Below, piece after piece: positions 15,649 through 24,414 of a stretch of 64,000 nt of DNA (within the stretch, counting starts at the first letter, position 1; every line of letters starts with the position of its first letter). Under the pieces are notes generated by a model, which searched no databases, was not told the origin of the DNA, and worked only from the letters and a program-made list of their open reading frames with translations. The translations under genes were made by a program, and so were the position numbers. Source of the DNA: UKL13-2 sp031414695 (lineage in GTDB: Bacteria; Pseudomonadota; Gammaproteobacteria; Burkholderiales; Usitatibacteraceae); assembly GCA_031414695.1 (NCBI GenBank), contig JANNWG010000018.1, positions 7,432 through 71,431 of the forward strand, in the 5' to 3' direction.

Positions 15649-16629
15649 ATGCAAGCAAAACCAAAACACACCTTTCGCAAAACCGCCACTAAAGCGCCCC
15701 CCGAAATTCGCAAACCAACGCTCGAAAAACTCACCCTCCACCCGCGTAATCGCCATCGCGGTCGTTATGATTTTGCGCAGCTTATTGAGGCGCTACCCGC
15801 GTTAAAAGTTTTTGTCATTGCTAATCCATTTGACGCCAATGAATCAACAATCGACTTCGCCAATCCTGCTGCAGTGATGGTACTTAATGCGGCGTTATTA
15901 AAGGCGTTTTATGGTGTTGAATCGTGGAGCATCCCGCCAGGCTATTTGTGTCCGCCGATTCCTGGTCGCGCCGATTATGTGCATCATGCAGCGGATTTAC
16001 TGGCAAGTGATGTAGGCGGCAGCATTCCGCGCGGGTCAATAATTCGTGTCCTCGATATTGGTGTGGGGGCGAATTGTATTTATCCGTTGATTGGTCATCA
16101 CGAGTTCGGCTGGCATTTTATCGGTAGCGATACTGATGCCGCCGCACTCAGCGCCGCGCAGCAAATTGTGGATGCAAATAGTGGTCTAGCCGCAGCCATT
16201 GAATTACGGCAGCAAGCCTTATCGCAGAAAATTTTCGAAGGCATACTTGCGCAGGATGAGCGAATTGATCTTGTCATTTGCAACCCGCCTTTTCACGCTT
16301 CTGCGGTTGAAGCCCAAGCAGGCGCTGTGCGGAAATGGAAAAATTTAGGTAAGACAAATAAGTCGGACGCAACGCCCAACTTAAATTTTGGTGGTCAAGC
16401 AGCGGAGCTCTGGTGCGAAGGTGGTGAGGCTGCGTTTGTGTGCCGCATGGTGGCCGAAAGCGCGGTGCGTCGCGCGCAGGTAAAGTGGTTCAGCACGCTG
16501 GTATCGCGTGAAGAAAACTTACCTGAAATTTATGCGGCCTTAAAAGCCGTAGGCGCACGCCACGTTAAAACCATCGACATGGCGCAAGGCAATAAAAAAA
16601 GCCGCATCGTCGCGTGGCATTTTCGGTAA
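15649..16629 (+). CDS. rlmF: 23S rRNA (adenine-N6)-methyltransferase RlmF
   Basis: A 326-residue SAM-dependent enzyme that methylates A1618 of 23S rRNA. Diagnostic segments: LHPRNRHRGRYDF near the start, PPGYLCPPIPGRADYVHH, the SAM-binding VLDIGVGANCIYP, and the NPPF catalytic motif (VICNPPFHAS), followed by GEAAFVCRM. The first 25 residues are basic and variable as in relatives. Single-gene unit. Whole-length agreement with the family makes this call firm. Confidence 0.93.
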   Translation: MQAKPKHTFRKTATKAPPEIRKPTLEKLTLHPRNRHRGRYDFAQLIEALPALKVFVIANPFDANESTIDFANPAAVMVLNAALLKAFYGVESWSIPPGYLCPPIPGRADYVHHAADLLASDVGGSIPRGSIIRVLDIGVGANCIYPLIGHHEFGWHFIGSDTDAAALSAAQQIVDANSGLAAAIELRQQALSQKIFEGILAQDERIDLVICNPPFHASAVEAQAGAVRKWKNLGKTNKSDATPNLNFGGQAAELWCEGGEAAFVCRMVAESAVRRAQVKWFSTLVSREENLPEIYAALKAVGARHVKTIDMAQGNKKSRIVAWHFR

Positions 16630-16686
16630 CGCTAATGGGTTACAAATTGCGGAATTCGCCACACGTGCTAGCGCCTAACACCGCAA

Positions 16687-17067
16687 TCAAGCTAATCGTT
16701 TGAGCGCGCAGATTTTGTTGCCAGCAGGGTCACGCAAGTACGCCAAATATAGTTTTCCAAATGCACCTTCACGAATACCCGGCGGGTCTTCGCAGGTCGT
16801 GCCGCCGTTCGCCACACCTGCGGCGTGCCAAGCATCGCCGACCTCTGGGGTATCGACTGCAAAGCCAATCGTGCTGCCATTGGCTACGCTGGCGGGCTCG
16901 CCATTGATAGGAATCGAAATGGCGAAAACGCCTGTTTTGGTCATGTAAAAAACGCGACCTTTGTCGTCCATACGGCCTTCTGGGACGCCGATTGCGCCCA
17001 AAACAGCATCGTAAAATGCTTTTGAAACGTGGAGGTCTTTAGCACCGAGCATGATATGGCTGAACAT
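16687..17067 (-). CDS. VOC-superfamily (glyoxalase/bleomycin-resistance-like) protein
   Basis: A 126-residue VOC protein: MFSHIMLGAKDLHVSKAFYD opens the first module, GFAVDTPEVGDAWHAAGV the second, and LAYLRDPAGNKICAL ends it. H4 and the late acidic/asparagine positions could bind a metal, though the final E of classical glyoxalases is replaced (NKICAL). ATG 17067 has an AGAGGAG ribosome site; the longer frame to 17103 is unlikely. Function unknown. Confidence 0.82.
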   Translation of the reverse strand: MFSHIMLGAKDLHVSKAFYDAVLGAIGVPEGRMDDKGRVFYMTKTGVFAISIPINGEPASVANGSTIGFAVDTPEVGDAWHAAGVANGGTTCEDPPGIREGAFGKLYLAYLRDPAGNKICALKRLA

Positions 17068-17285
17068 TTTTTTCTCCTCTGATTTGTTTATTGATATTGC
17101 CAACGAATGTTACCAAGCCAACGCGGCCTGCGGGAAACTAGCGATGTCATACGGCGAAATGCCAAGCGTTGGATGTATCCATAGCCTGCGCCTCGAATAT
17201 CAAAGACCGTCAGTTATCGACGGCTTCTGTTCTAATTCATGGTTATGCGCTTTGTTGAGCACAATAATTACCTCTAGATAACACT

Positions 17286-18806
17286 ATGCAAAACGACTCA
17301 AACGAAAAACCACTGCGCGCCATTGTCGCTGCCGTGCAGCTACCGAATGTGACTGACATCGAGCTTCACGCGTCATTAACGGAGCTTCGCGAGCTAGCCA
17401 AGACCTTAGGCCATGTTGTGGTGGCGACGTTTATACAAAAGCGCGCTACGTTTGATACCTTTGCCTATTTAGGCGAAGGTAAGCGTGAGGAGATTAAGCG
17501 CTTTGTGGAGGGCGAGGCTGCAGGTGATTTATCGGCTGATGATGAATCTGATGCTGCATCAACTTCGCCTAAATCCGCCACTAAAAAATTACCTGCAAAA
17601 GCGCGCACCAAAGACACTACGCAGTCTGATGAGGATATTGATTCACGCCAAGCCGATATTCTCTTGATTGATCACAATGTATCGCCCTCACAGGCGCGAC
17701 ATTTGGAAGTAGAAGTGGGCTGCGAAGTGATTGATCGCACCATGGTGATATTGGAAATTTTTCATCGGCACGCCAGCTCACGTGCCGCGCGCGCGCAGGT
17801 GGAGATTGCACGTCTGGGCTACATGGCGCCCCGAATGCGTGAAGCTGCCAAGATGGCCGGCCCACAGGGGCGACAGCGCAGCGGTACAGGTGGTCGCGGT
17901 GCAGGTGAATCACACAGCCAGCTTGATCGGCAAAAAATTCGTAATCGCATCGCAGAGCTTGAGCAAGACATCATCGCGATGGATGCCGAGCGCCAAACGC
18001 AGCGTGCGCGGCGTACCGAAAATCAAGGTCAGCAAGGGGTGGCACGTGTGGCACTTGTCGGCTATACCAATGCGGGCAAGTCAACGCTCATGCGCGCCCT
18101 CACGGGTAGTGAAGTGCTGGTCGCGAATAAACTTTTTGCCACGCTCGATACCACCGTACGTGCGCTGCATCCTGAGACAGTACCGCGCGTGTTGGTGACG
18201 GATACGGTTGGCTTTATTAAAAATTTACCGCATGATTTAGTAACCTCATTCAAATCTACGCTTGAGGAAGCCGCCGAGTCTGCGCTGTTGCTACATGTAA
18301 TCGATGCTTCTGACGCAGGCTTTGAACGTCAACGTGCCGTAACCGATGAAGTGCTGAGTGAAATTGGTGCGGCTGATGTGCCACGTATTCGTGTATTTAA
18401 TAAAATTGATATGGTTGGTGATGCCATCGCGCAAGCGGCGCGCACCACAGAACTTCGCCATGCCTATCCAGATTGCGTGGTCATGAGTGCGCGCAATGCA
18501 GACGATGTCGCGGCATTGCACGAAATGATTCGCAAATTTTTTCAAAAAGACCAAATCGACGCAACGCTATTTCTCAATTGGTCGCAACAGCAGCTACGTG
18601 GCAAACTATTTGCGAGCTGTGAAGTGATTGAAGAGCGCGCTGAAGAAGATGGCGCCTATTTTGTTGTGCGTGCGGATGAGACGGTGTTAACGAGCTTGTG
18701 TGAACAGGGTGTCATTCGCATAGAAACCAAGCCAGCCAAAAAGAAAGCTGCGAAACCTGCTGCGGTGAAGGCGGCGAAAGTGCGTAAGCCGAATAAAGCA
18801 AGTTAA
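17286..18806 (+). CDS. hflX: Ribosome-associated GTPase HflX with N-terminal insertion
   Basis: A 506-residue HflX GTPase, which splits stalled ribosomes under stress. The N-terminal domain (1-75, with FDTFAYLGEGKREEI) is interrupted at about 76-120 by a low-complexity acidic then lysine-rich insertion not usual for HflX. The domain then resumes at QADILLIDHNVSPSQARHLE. The coiled region (GPQGRQRSGTGGRG) and G domain follow: P-loop GYTNAGKST, DTVGF, NKID. The C-terminus ends in a Lys/Ala-rich tail. Usual hfq partner is not adjacent. The identity is certain; the insertion is odd. Confidence 0.93.
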   Translation: MQNDSNEKPLRAIVAAVQLPNVTDIELHASLTELRELAKTLGHVVVATFIQKRATFDTFAYLGEGKREEIKRFVEGEAAGDLSADDESDAASTSPKSATKKLPAKARTKDTTQSDEDIDSRQADILLIDHNVSPSQARHLEVEVGCEVIDRTMVILEIFHRHASSRAARAQVEIARLGYMAPRMREAAKMAGPQGRQRSGTGGRGAGESHSQLDRQKIRNRIAELEQDIIAMDAERQTQRARRTENQGQQGVARVALVGYTNAGKSTLMRALTGSEVLVANKLFATLDTTVRALHPETVPRVLVTDTVGFIKNLPHDLVTSFKSTLEEAAESALLLHVIDASDAGFERQRAVTDEVLSEIGAADVPRIRVFNKIDMVGDAIAQAARTTELRHAYPDCVVMSARNADDVAALHEMIRKFFQKDQIDATLFLNWSQQQLRGKLFASCEVIEERAEEDGAYFVVRADETVLTSLCEQGVIRIETKPAKKKAAKPAAVKAAKVRKPNKAS

Positions 18807-18865
18807 ATAATGATTTATGTAGCGCATCCTCTCGCCACAAATCTGCCACGATAAGAATCAGACTT

Positions 18866-19084
18866 ATGCACCCCGAAGACCTAGAAAAACTCGTTTCGTG
18901 GACGATGCCGTTTGGTAAATATCAAGGCCGACTGCTGGCCGACCTGCCCGGCAACTATTTGCACTGGTTCGCGCGGCAAGGTTTCCCGCCGGGTGAATTG
19001 GGCCGGCTACTTGAGCTCATGCGCGAGATTGATCATAACGGGTTGTCGTCATTACTAGACCCATTGCGCCAACGCAGAACTTAG
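18866..19084 (+). CDS. DUF3820 family small protein
   Basis: A 72-residue protein with the TMPFGKYQGRLLADLPGNYL motif that defines DUF3820 (some relatives are labelled putative quorum-sensing-regulated virulence factor). It is soluble, with no signal. Role unknown. It follows hflX by about 60 bases on the same strand and may share its transcript. Confidence 0.82.
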   Translation: MHPEDLEKLVSWTMPFGKYQGRLLADLPGNYLHWFARQGFPPGELGRLLELMREIDHNGLSSLLDPLRQRRT

Positions 19085-19140
19085 CAGAACTTAACCAGCA
19101 CGCCGCCATCAGCACAGGCTGTGCTGTGACATATTTAGTA

Positions 19141-19257
19141 CTAAGCGATAACCGTAAATGCTTGTAGTAACGACGCTGCCGTGCCACAAACTAAAATAAC
19201 GACTGTGCTGACGAGTACGGTGCTGTTGTTTGTGATCTTCTCTAAATTGTATTTCAT
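19141..19257 (-). CDS. Possible 38-residue single-span membrane protein
   Basis: A short frame with ATG at 19257 and TAG at 19141-19143, preceded by an AAGGAAA ribosome site at good spacing. It reads MKYNLEKITNN followed by a hydrophobic segment of about 22 residues (residues 14-37). The size and layout fit a small inner-membrane peptide. I know no homologue. The strong ribosome site and the lack of any other gene in 19085-19412 are the support. Confidence 0.45.
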   Translation of the reverse strand: MKYNLEKITNNSTVLVSTVVILVCGTAASLLQAFTVIA

Positions 19258-19412
19258 GGTGTTTCCTTTGCAGATGTGCTTTATTGCACCGCTAAAGTAT
19301 GGAAGTCGAGTGTAATTTAGACTTGAATAAAGCAGCCGAGATGTTGAATAAACGGGCTATTCCCTTTTTTACAATTTGGTTCAATTTTTAGAGAAACCGT
19401 TATCCTTGATTT

Positions 19413-20198
19413 ATGAAAACATCGCACGCCGCAAAAATTCACGTCTATACGTGGCCGGAACGATTTTTATATTTAGGCCCCAGCACGAAAACATCGCCGC
19501 ATCGTAATCACGCGGCGACTTGGCTGGTCGCGTCACCTGGCACGCTCGAAATAAAATTGTCATCAGGGGAGGTTATTGAAGATGAAGTTGTTTATGTGCC
19601 GAGCGGTACTGAATTTGCCACGGTAAATGCGGTGGCAAATATTGCGGCGCTGTATTGGGAGCCTGAAAGCGATAGCTTTCAGCGGGCGACACAGCAGCTT
19701 GATACCACCGTGGCGCGTGGGTCTAAATGCCAATTTGTGAACCAAGATGCATTGAGTGGATTGGCGCGCCTAACAGTCGATGAGACGACACTGGCCGAGG
19801 CCGATCAATTAATCGCGCCGCTTTTCGGGCTTGCCACCCTCAACAGCACGGTCAAGGTTTTTCAAGATCCACGCATTGTTGAGGCGCTTACGTTTTTACG
19901 CGAATCGCCAGATGCTTACGATAGCTTGGATGCGCTAGCGAACCGCGTACACTTATCGCCATCACGTTTTCAGCATTTGTTTAAAGAAAAAGTGGGTGTG
20001 CCAGTCAGGCGCTATGTGCTGTGGCTCAAAATGCGTAAAGCATTTGATTTAGCCATGGCGGGCGATTCACTGACCACGGCAGCGCTATCCGCTGGGTTTG
20101 CCGACTCTGCACACTTGTCGCGCACGGTACGCGCGCACCTAGGTGTCGCACCTGAATTTTTATTTCGCCATCGTGAACAATTGGTGGTGCATGCTTAA
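19413..20198 (+). CDS. AraC-family transcriptional regulator
   Basis: A 261-residue regulator. The C-terminal AraC DNA-binding domain (about 160-255) has both helix-turn-helices: SLDALANRVHLSPSRFQHLFKE and AALSAGFADSAHLSRTVRAHLG. The N-terminal part (1-110) is a cupin-like sensor domain with TWLVASPGTLEIKLSSGE. The target genes are unknown; nothing adjacent on the same strand is an obvious partner. Confidence 0.88.
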   Translation: MKTSHAAKIHVYTWPERFLYLGPSTKTSPHRNHAATWLVASPGTLEIKLSSGEVIEDEVVYVPSGTEFATVNAVANIAALYWEPESDSFQRATQQLDTTVARGSKCQFVNQDALSGLARLTVDETTLAEADQLIAPLFGLATLNSTVKVFQDPRIVEALTFLRESPDAYDSLDALANRVHLSPSRFQHLFKEKVGVPVRRYVLWLKMRKAFDLAMAGDSLTTAALSAGFADSAHLSRTVRAHLGVAPEFLFRHREQLVVHA

Positions 20199-20202
20199 TC
20201 GC

Positions 20203-20267
20203 CAAACATGAATAGGAACGGCGCTATTGAAGCATAATTGTGCTGAAATGCCCGCCAGTAAACGACC
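20203..20267. repeat. Partial family B copy
   Basis: Contains GGCGCTATTGAAGCA, TGTGCTGAAATGCCCGCCAG and TAAACGACCTT, the right half of the family B core and arm, but no matching left arm. It directly precedes a family A copy. Confidence 0.45.
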
Positions 20268-20272
20268 TTACT

Positions 20273-20412
20273 AATTGGGTACTTCTCAAAACCCACCGTT
20301 CGCCCTGAGCTAGTCGAAGGGTGTTTTTGTAAGTAGTTGATTTTGTTGCGTTGAATGTGGTTCGACAAGCTCACCACGAACGTGATTTTGGGGTTATGAG
20401 AAGTTCCCAATT
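20273..20412. repeat. Family A MITE-like palindrome
   Basis: Terminal inverted repeats AATTGGGTACTTCTCA and TGAGAAGTTCCCAATT match except at one base and continue with AACCC/GGGTT. The interior has CCGTTCGCCCTGAGCTAGTCG and GACAAGCTCACCACGAACG. No coding capacity. It fills most of 20199-20446. Confidence 0.65.
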
Positions 20413-20446
20413 ATTTTTAGTTAACACCGCATTGCTACTGAACGTG

Positions 20447-21244
20447 TCACATCATCTTAAAGTGATGCAAAAACGTGCGGCTCACCGGTAGGATATCAGC
20501 TCTATTTTTGAGATGAATACTGGCTGTTTCGTTATGTCCACGCAGCACATGGCTGATGGCGCTAAGATTTACGGCATAAGCGCGATGTGTTTGTATAAAT
20601 TGCGTTTGGTCTAACTCACTGACTAATTCTTTTAAGGGTTTGCGTATCAAGCCTTCATGGAATTTGCCATCTATATCGTGCCACATGACTGACGTATATT
20701 TGTCTTCTGACCGCAGAAAATCTAGCTCATCTGTTGCCACCAGCTTGATGGTTTGACCCACTGCCACGCGCAACCACTTTACGTGCGTTGGCGGTGAATA
20801 GTTGGTGCTGTTGCCATTGAGCTGTGCGCTCAGAGCGGCCAGTAACGACGTGGTATCGAGTGCAGGCGCACTGGCGGTTAGACGTACTTTTAATCGCCCC
20901 ACCGTATCTAGCAATCGTTGACGATCAACGGGCTTGACGATGTAGTCAATCGCACCTTGTTCAAATGCAGCCACTGCATATTTATCGTATGCAGTGACAA
21001 ACACAATATGCGCTCGACGGTGAATAAAACGCGCGGCGTCGATGCCTGTGAGCCCCGGCATGTGCACATCTAAAAAACATATATCGGGTGCGAGTGCATC
21101 GAAATGTTCAACCGCTTCACGGCCATTACGCGCCATCGCCACAATGTTTAGTTCAGGCCAAATTTCACTAAGCAAGCGCTTTAAGGCCTCCCGCAAAAGC
21201 GGTTCATCATCGGCAATGAGGGCGGTTGGCGCGCGTGGCCTCAT
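20447..21244 (-). CDS. LytTR-family response regulator (AlgR/LytR-like)
   Basis: A 265-residue response regulator. The receiver domain (1-120) has acidic residues D12/D13, the phosphorylated D59 (CFLDVHMPG) and the later K in YIVKPVD. A LytTR DNA-binding domain follows (about 160-262: RSEDKYTSVMWHD, FIQTHRAYAVN). The gene overlaps its histidine kinase by 4 bases, so the pair forms one system. Target genes are unknown; the divergent membrane-protein genes at 22582-24089 are candidates by position. Confidence 0.92.
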   Translation of the reverse strand: MRPRAPTALIADDEPLLREALKRLLSEIWPELNIVAMARNGREAVEHFDALAPDICFLDVHMPGLTGIDAARFIHRRAHIVFVTAYDKYAVAAFEQGAIDYIVKPVDRQRLLDTVGRLKVRLTASAPALDTTSLLAALSAQLNGNSTNYSPPTHVKWLRVAVGQTIKLVATDELDFLRSEDKYTSVMWHDIDGKFHEGLIRKPLKELVSELDQTQFIQTHRAYAVNLSAISHVLRGHNETASIHLKNRADILPVSRTFLHHFKMM

Positions 21245-22353
21245 GCCGGCACACTAGCGGCAAACGCACTTGCAAATGTCGCCGGAAAGCTAATCTCCGC
21301 GCGCGTGCCGTGTGGCGCGATTGGCGTGAGCATGAGGGATGTTTTACCCGTAAAGGCTAACTGTAATCGCTCGGCTAAATTGGTTAAGCCGGTGCCATGT
21401 GTGCTGTTCTGTTTGTTGATGCCGATACCTGTGTCGCATACCATTGCGCGACACATGCCGTCACTCACGCTAACGGTTACCGCTATTTTCCCGCCGCGCT
21501 CTGCTGGATCGATGCCGTGACGCATCGCGTTTTCAACCAAGGTGAGTAGGGTCATCGGCGGGCAGATAACGTCATTCGCCGCTTCATCAACAGTGATACT
21601 AAATTGCAGTCTGTCTGGCATCCGCATTTGCATCACTTCGCAATAGGCACGCACCAAGTCAAGCTCTTGGCGCAAGGTGGCCTGCGGTGTGTTGAGTCGC
21701 GGCATGGCAGCGCGCAAATAAGCAATTAAGCTATCAAGCACTTGCGTGGCATTGGGCGCGCCCAGATAAACCAGCTCACGTACATTGGCCAAGGTATTAA
21801 ATAAAAAATGTGGCTCAATCTGCGCTTGCAATAAACGCAGCCGCGCGTTGATCGCTTCTTTTTCATATTCACTGCGTTCGAGTGCAAAGGTCAGCGCCTG
21901 CGTTTGCGCTTCATTTTTAATCTGCTTTAAAAGCGCCGCTACCGCCGCCCACGGCACGATAATCAACCCTAAAAAAGTGAATGTGCCAAACCCCTCTAAA
22001 CGATCTTTATCGCGCCACCATGGTGTCGTAAGTTCCATCGTGGTGATGTGGTAACCAAAGGCGGTGACAAAGGGAATGGCAATAGCTACCATGGCTACTT
22101 GCAGCGCCCAACGTGCTAGCCAAGAGGGTAATCGTCGTGGCCAACGCTCGAAGATGCCAAAGATGGTGAGTGAGACAAAACCTGTTAGCAGTAATCGACT
22201 AATGAGTATCCACTTGCTGGTTTGCCACGTGAGTAAAAACGGCAGACTCACGATAAGTGCAGTGACAATCACCACGCGCACGCGTCGCCATGCATAAACG
22301 CGTTGGAGCGCGTCACGGCATTGATAAAAAAATAAACTTTTGTCAGCAGTCAT
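21241..22353 (-). CDS. LytS/AlgZ-type sensor histidine kinase
   Basis: A 370-residue membrane kinase. Four hydrophobic segments in the first 145 residues form the sensor region, followed by a short coiled coil and the His-kinase motif LQAQIEPHFLFNTLANVREL with phosphorylated H182. The ATP-binding domain has LVENAMRHGIDP and DTGIGI ... GTGLTNLAERL. It phosphorylates the LytTR regulator whose gene overlaps its stop codon. The signal is unknown. The upstream spacer (22354-22581) is divergent with the DUF2306 gene. Confidence 0.92.
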   Translation of the reverse strand: MTADKSLFFYQCRDALQRVYAWRRVRVVIVTALIVSLPFLLTWQTSKWILISRLLLTGFVSLTIFGIFERWPRRLPSWLARWALQVAMVAIAIPFVTAFGYHITTMELTTPWWRDKDRLEGFGTFTFLGLIIVPWAAVAALLKQIKNEAQTQALTFALERSEYEKEAINARLRLLQAQIEPHFLFNTLANVRELVYLGAPNATQVLDSLIAYLRAAMPRLNTPQATLRQELDLVRAYCEVMQMRMPDRLQFSITVDEAANDVICPPMTLLTLVENAMRHGIDPAERGGKIAVTVSVSDGMCRAMVCDTGIGINKQNSTHGTGLTNLAERLQLAFTGKTSLMLTPIAPHGTRAEISFPATFASAFAASVPA

Positions 22354-22581
22354 TTACCAACGATACCAGTTTGACTATGTTGATGACAACTCTTCAGGCG
22401 ATGGTTTGATATCAAATCCATTGAAAAAAGCGGCTTTTGAGATTAATTTCATGTCACTTAATCGGCGTGGGCGTCACTCGCACCGTGGCATCGTGGCTTA
22501 TCGCAAAGCTGTTTACGGACGACAATTTTTTAGCGATTCTAGCCACACACAACATTGCATCGCGCTAAAAAAAGGAAAAAA

Positions 22582-23403
22582 ATGTCTGCCCATATTGCTC
22601 TCGCTGACGCGCACCACAGCGTAACATCGCCCACTAACATGCTGCGGTACGCGGCCAACTATTGGCTGGTGGTAACGATCATTGGACAATTGGCGTTCCT
22701 CATTTTTATTGTTGGCTTTTATTGGACAACCTCGCTGACCGGCAATTTTGAAGGTTGGACAAAAAATAAAATCCTGCCTTATGGGTTTATCGCTCGCGAC
22801 CCTACCGGCAATTTAATTTTCGCGTTTCATGTGGTGGTGGCGGCACTGGTCGCATTTGGTGGCGTGCTGCAACTAACGCCGCAGATTCGCAGTCGCTTTC
22901 CGACATTTCATCGTTGGAATGGGCGTATTTTCTTGTTAGCCATACTGGCGGTGAGTACGAGTGGATTGTTCCTTAATTGGTGGCGCGAAGCGGGCAGCAT
23001 TGCGATAACGATAAACGGCATTCTCATTTTGCTCTTCGCCACACTCGCTTGGCGTGCGGCGCGGTTGCGGGATTTTCAGCGGCATCGCGCCTTGGCAATG
23101 CATACCTTTATGCTCGCTGGCGGCGTGTGGTTTTTGCGTTTGGGCATGTTTGCGTGGTTCATCGTTGCGGTGAAATTATTGGGTGCGCCGAAACCGATGA
23201 CGGAAGCTTTTATGACGGCATGGGGGTTTGGCTGCTATCTTGTGCCGATGGCTTGTGTGGCGCTCTATTTACGCGCTGAAGTGAGTGAGAAGATTATGTT
23301 TAAGCGCGCTGTGGCGATTGTCATTTTCGCCATGACCAGCTGCATGGTGCTGGGTATCGTAGCGCTTGGCGCGGTGATGTGGTTACCACTTCTGAAGGCG
23401 TAG
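22582..23403 (+). CDS. DUF2306 family membrane protein
   Basis: A 273-residue inner-membrane protein with about seven transmembrane segments. HVVVAALVAFGGVLQLTPQIR, FHRWNGRIF and LQRHRALAMHTF-like histidine motifs (here FQRHRALAMHTFMLAGG) mark DUF2306, whose histidines may bind heme or metal. Function is not established. ATG 22582 has an AAAAGGAAAAA ribosome site; an upstream in-frame ATG at 22555 is unlikely. It is probably cotranscribed with the next membrane-protein gene and lies divergently from the LytTR system. Confidence 0.8.
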   Translation: MSAHIALADAHHSVTSPTNMLRYAANYWLVVTIIGQLAFLIFIVGFYWTTSLTGNFEGWTKNKILPYGFIARDPTGNLIFAFHVVVAALVAFGGVLQLTPQIRSRFPTFHRWNGRIFLLAILAVSTSGLFLNWWREAGSIAITINGILILLFATLAWRAARLRDFQRHRALAMHTFMLAGGVWFLRLGMFAWFIVAVKLLGAPKPMTEAFMTAWGFGCYLVPMACVALYLRAEVSEKIMFKRAVAIVIFAMTSCMVLGIVALGAVMWLPLLKA

Positions 23404-23408
23404 ACATC

Positions 23409-24089
23409 ATGACACTAATTATTTGGCTACATGTATTCACAGGCGCTGCTGCGCTTATCGCCGGTGCCATTGCACTGTTGGTAAAAAAGGGCAGCTATCT
23501 TCACCGAAAAGGTGGCATGGTGTTTGTGGTGGCAATGCTTGTCATGTCAGCAACTGGTGCGGTTACTGCTGCCATCTTGGGCATCCGTATTTCGATTGTT
23601 GCTGGCATGTTGGCGTTTTATTTGGTGCTGTCATCGGTTTTGACCGTTCGCCCGCTACTGCTTGCGGCATTAGCAATCAATATTAGCGTGATGATGATTG
23701 GCGCCCTCGCGGGGGTGCTAGGCTTGCAATGGGGCTTGACAGCATTAGCTGCGGGGCAAACGAATGTTGATGGCTATCCCATTGCGGCATACCTGCTCTT
23801 TGGCACCATTGCGATCATCGGTGCTGTGCTCGATGTGCGCATGATTTGGGCGAATGGCGCGGTAGGCGTCATCAAGGGTAAACATCGTATCGCCCGACAT
23901 TTGTGGCGCATGTGCTTTGCGATGTATATGGCAACTTCCGCCTTCTTTTTAGGTCAGGCGAAATTATTTCCAGAGCCGTTGCGACATATTTGGCTACTTG
24001 CCATACCGGTGTTGCTGGTACTGGCGGCACTTATATACTGGTTGGTACGCACGCTGTGGTTTCGCAACGCACCAGCGGCGATACATTAG
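23409..24089 (+). CDS. Integral membrane protein, DUF2306-like
   Basis: A 226-residue protein with about seven hydrophobic segments, starting MTLIIWLHVFTGAAALIAGAIAL. The LHRKGGMVFVVAM and HRIARHLWRMCFAMYMATSAFFLGQ segments recall DUF2306 proteins and cytochrome-b561-like membrane proteins, so heme binding is possible but unproven. It starts 5 bases after the preceding stop codon (ATG 23409) and belongs to the same operon. A family A repeat begins 5 bases after its stop. Confidence 0.7.
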   Translation: MTLIIWLHVFTGAAALIAGAIALLVKKGSYLHRKGGMVFVVAMLVMSATGAVTAAILGIRISIVAGMLAFYLVLSSVLTVRPLLLAALAINISVMMIGALAGVLGLQWGLTALAAGQTNVDGYPIAAYLLFGTIAIIGAVLDVRMIWANGAVGVIKGKHRIARHLWRMCFAMYMATSAFFLGQAKLFPEPLRHIWLLAIPVLLVLAALIYWLVRTLWFRNAPAAIH

Positions 24090-24093
24090 TTTA

Positions 24094-24253
24094 GGGAACT
24101 TCTTATAACCCGCCGTTCGTGCTGATCCTTCGACAAGCTCAGGACAGGGTACGCTACGCGTATCGAAGCACACACTCTTAAGTGCTTGATTTATAGGGTT
24201 TGAACAACCCTTCGATACCTCAGGGCGAACGGAATTTGAGTTATGAGAAGCTC
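24094..24253. repeat. Family A MITE-like palindrome, copy A1
   Basis: Ends GGGAACTTCTTATAACCC and GAGTTATGAGAAGCTC. The interior has CGAAGCACACACT, AAGTGCTTGATTTATAGG and CCCTTCGATACCTCAGGGCG. The copy at 31898-32028 is its reverse complement, apart from about 35 extra bases here (around 24126-24160). Confidence 0.75.
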
Positions 24254-24263
24254 GACTTTTATT

Positions 24264-24331
24264 AAAGGTCGTTTATTGGCGGTTACCTTGAAGCATATAT
24301 GCCTCAAGGTGCACGTCAATAAACGACTTTT
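24264..24331. repeat. Family B hairpin repeat, copy 7
   Basis: Perfect 11-bp outer arms GTCGTTTATTG (24268-24278) and CAATAAACGAC (24317-24327). The inner stem is ACCTTGAAGCATATATGC with TCAAGGT. The core is in reverse orientation relative to copies 1-6. With the adjoining A1 copy it fills the 24090-24414 gap. Confidence 0.75.
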
Positions 24332-24414
24332 GCATTTATTATTGCCGCCGCATGGCGTTAGCGAAAGTGCCAAAATCAGCCTTAACTTAACTTAATTTAA
24401 CGCTGACGCTCACC

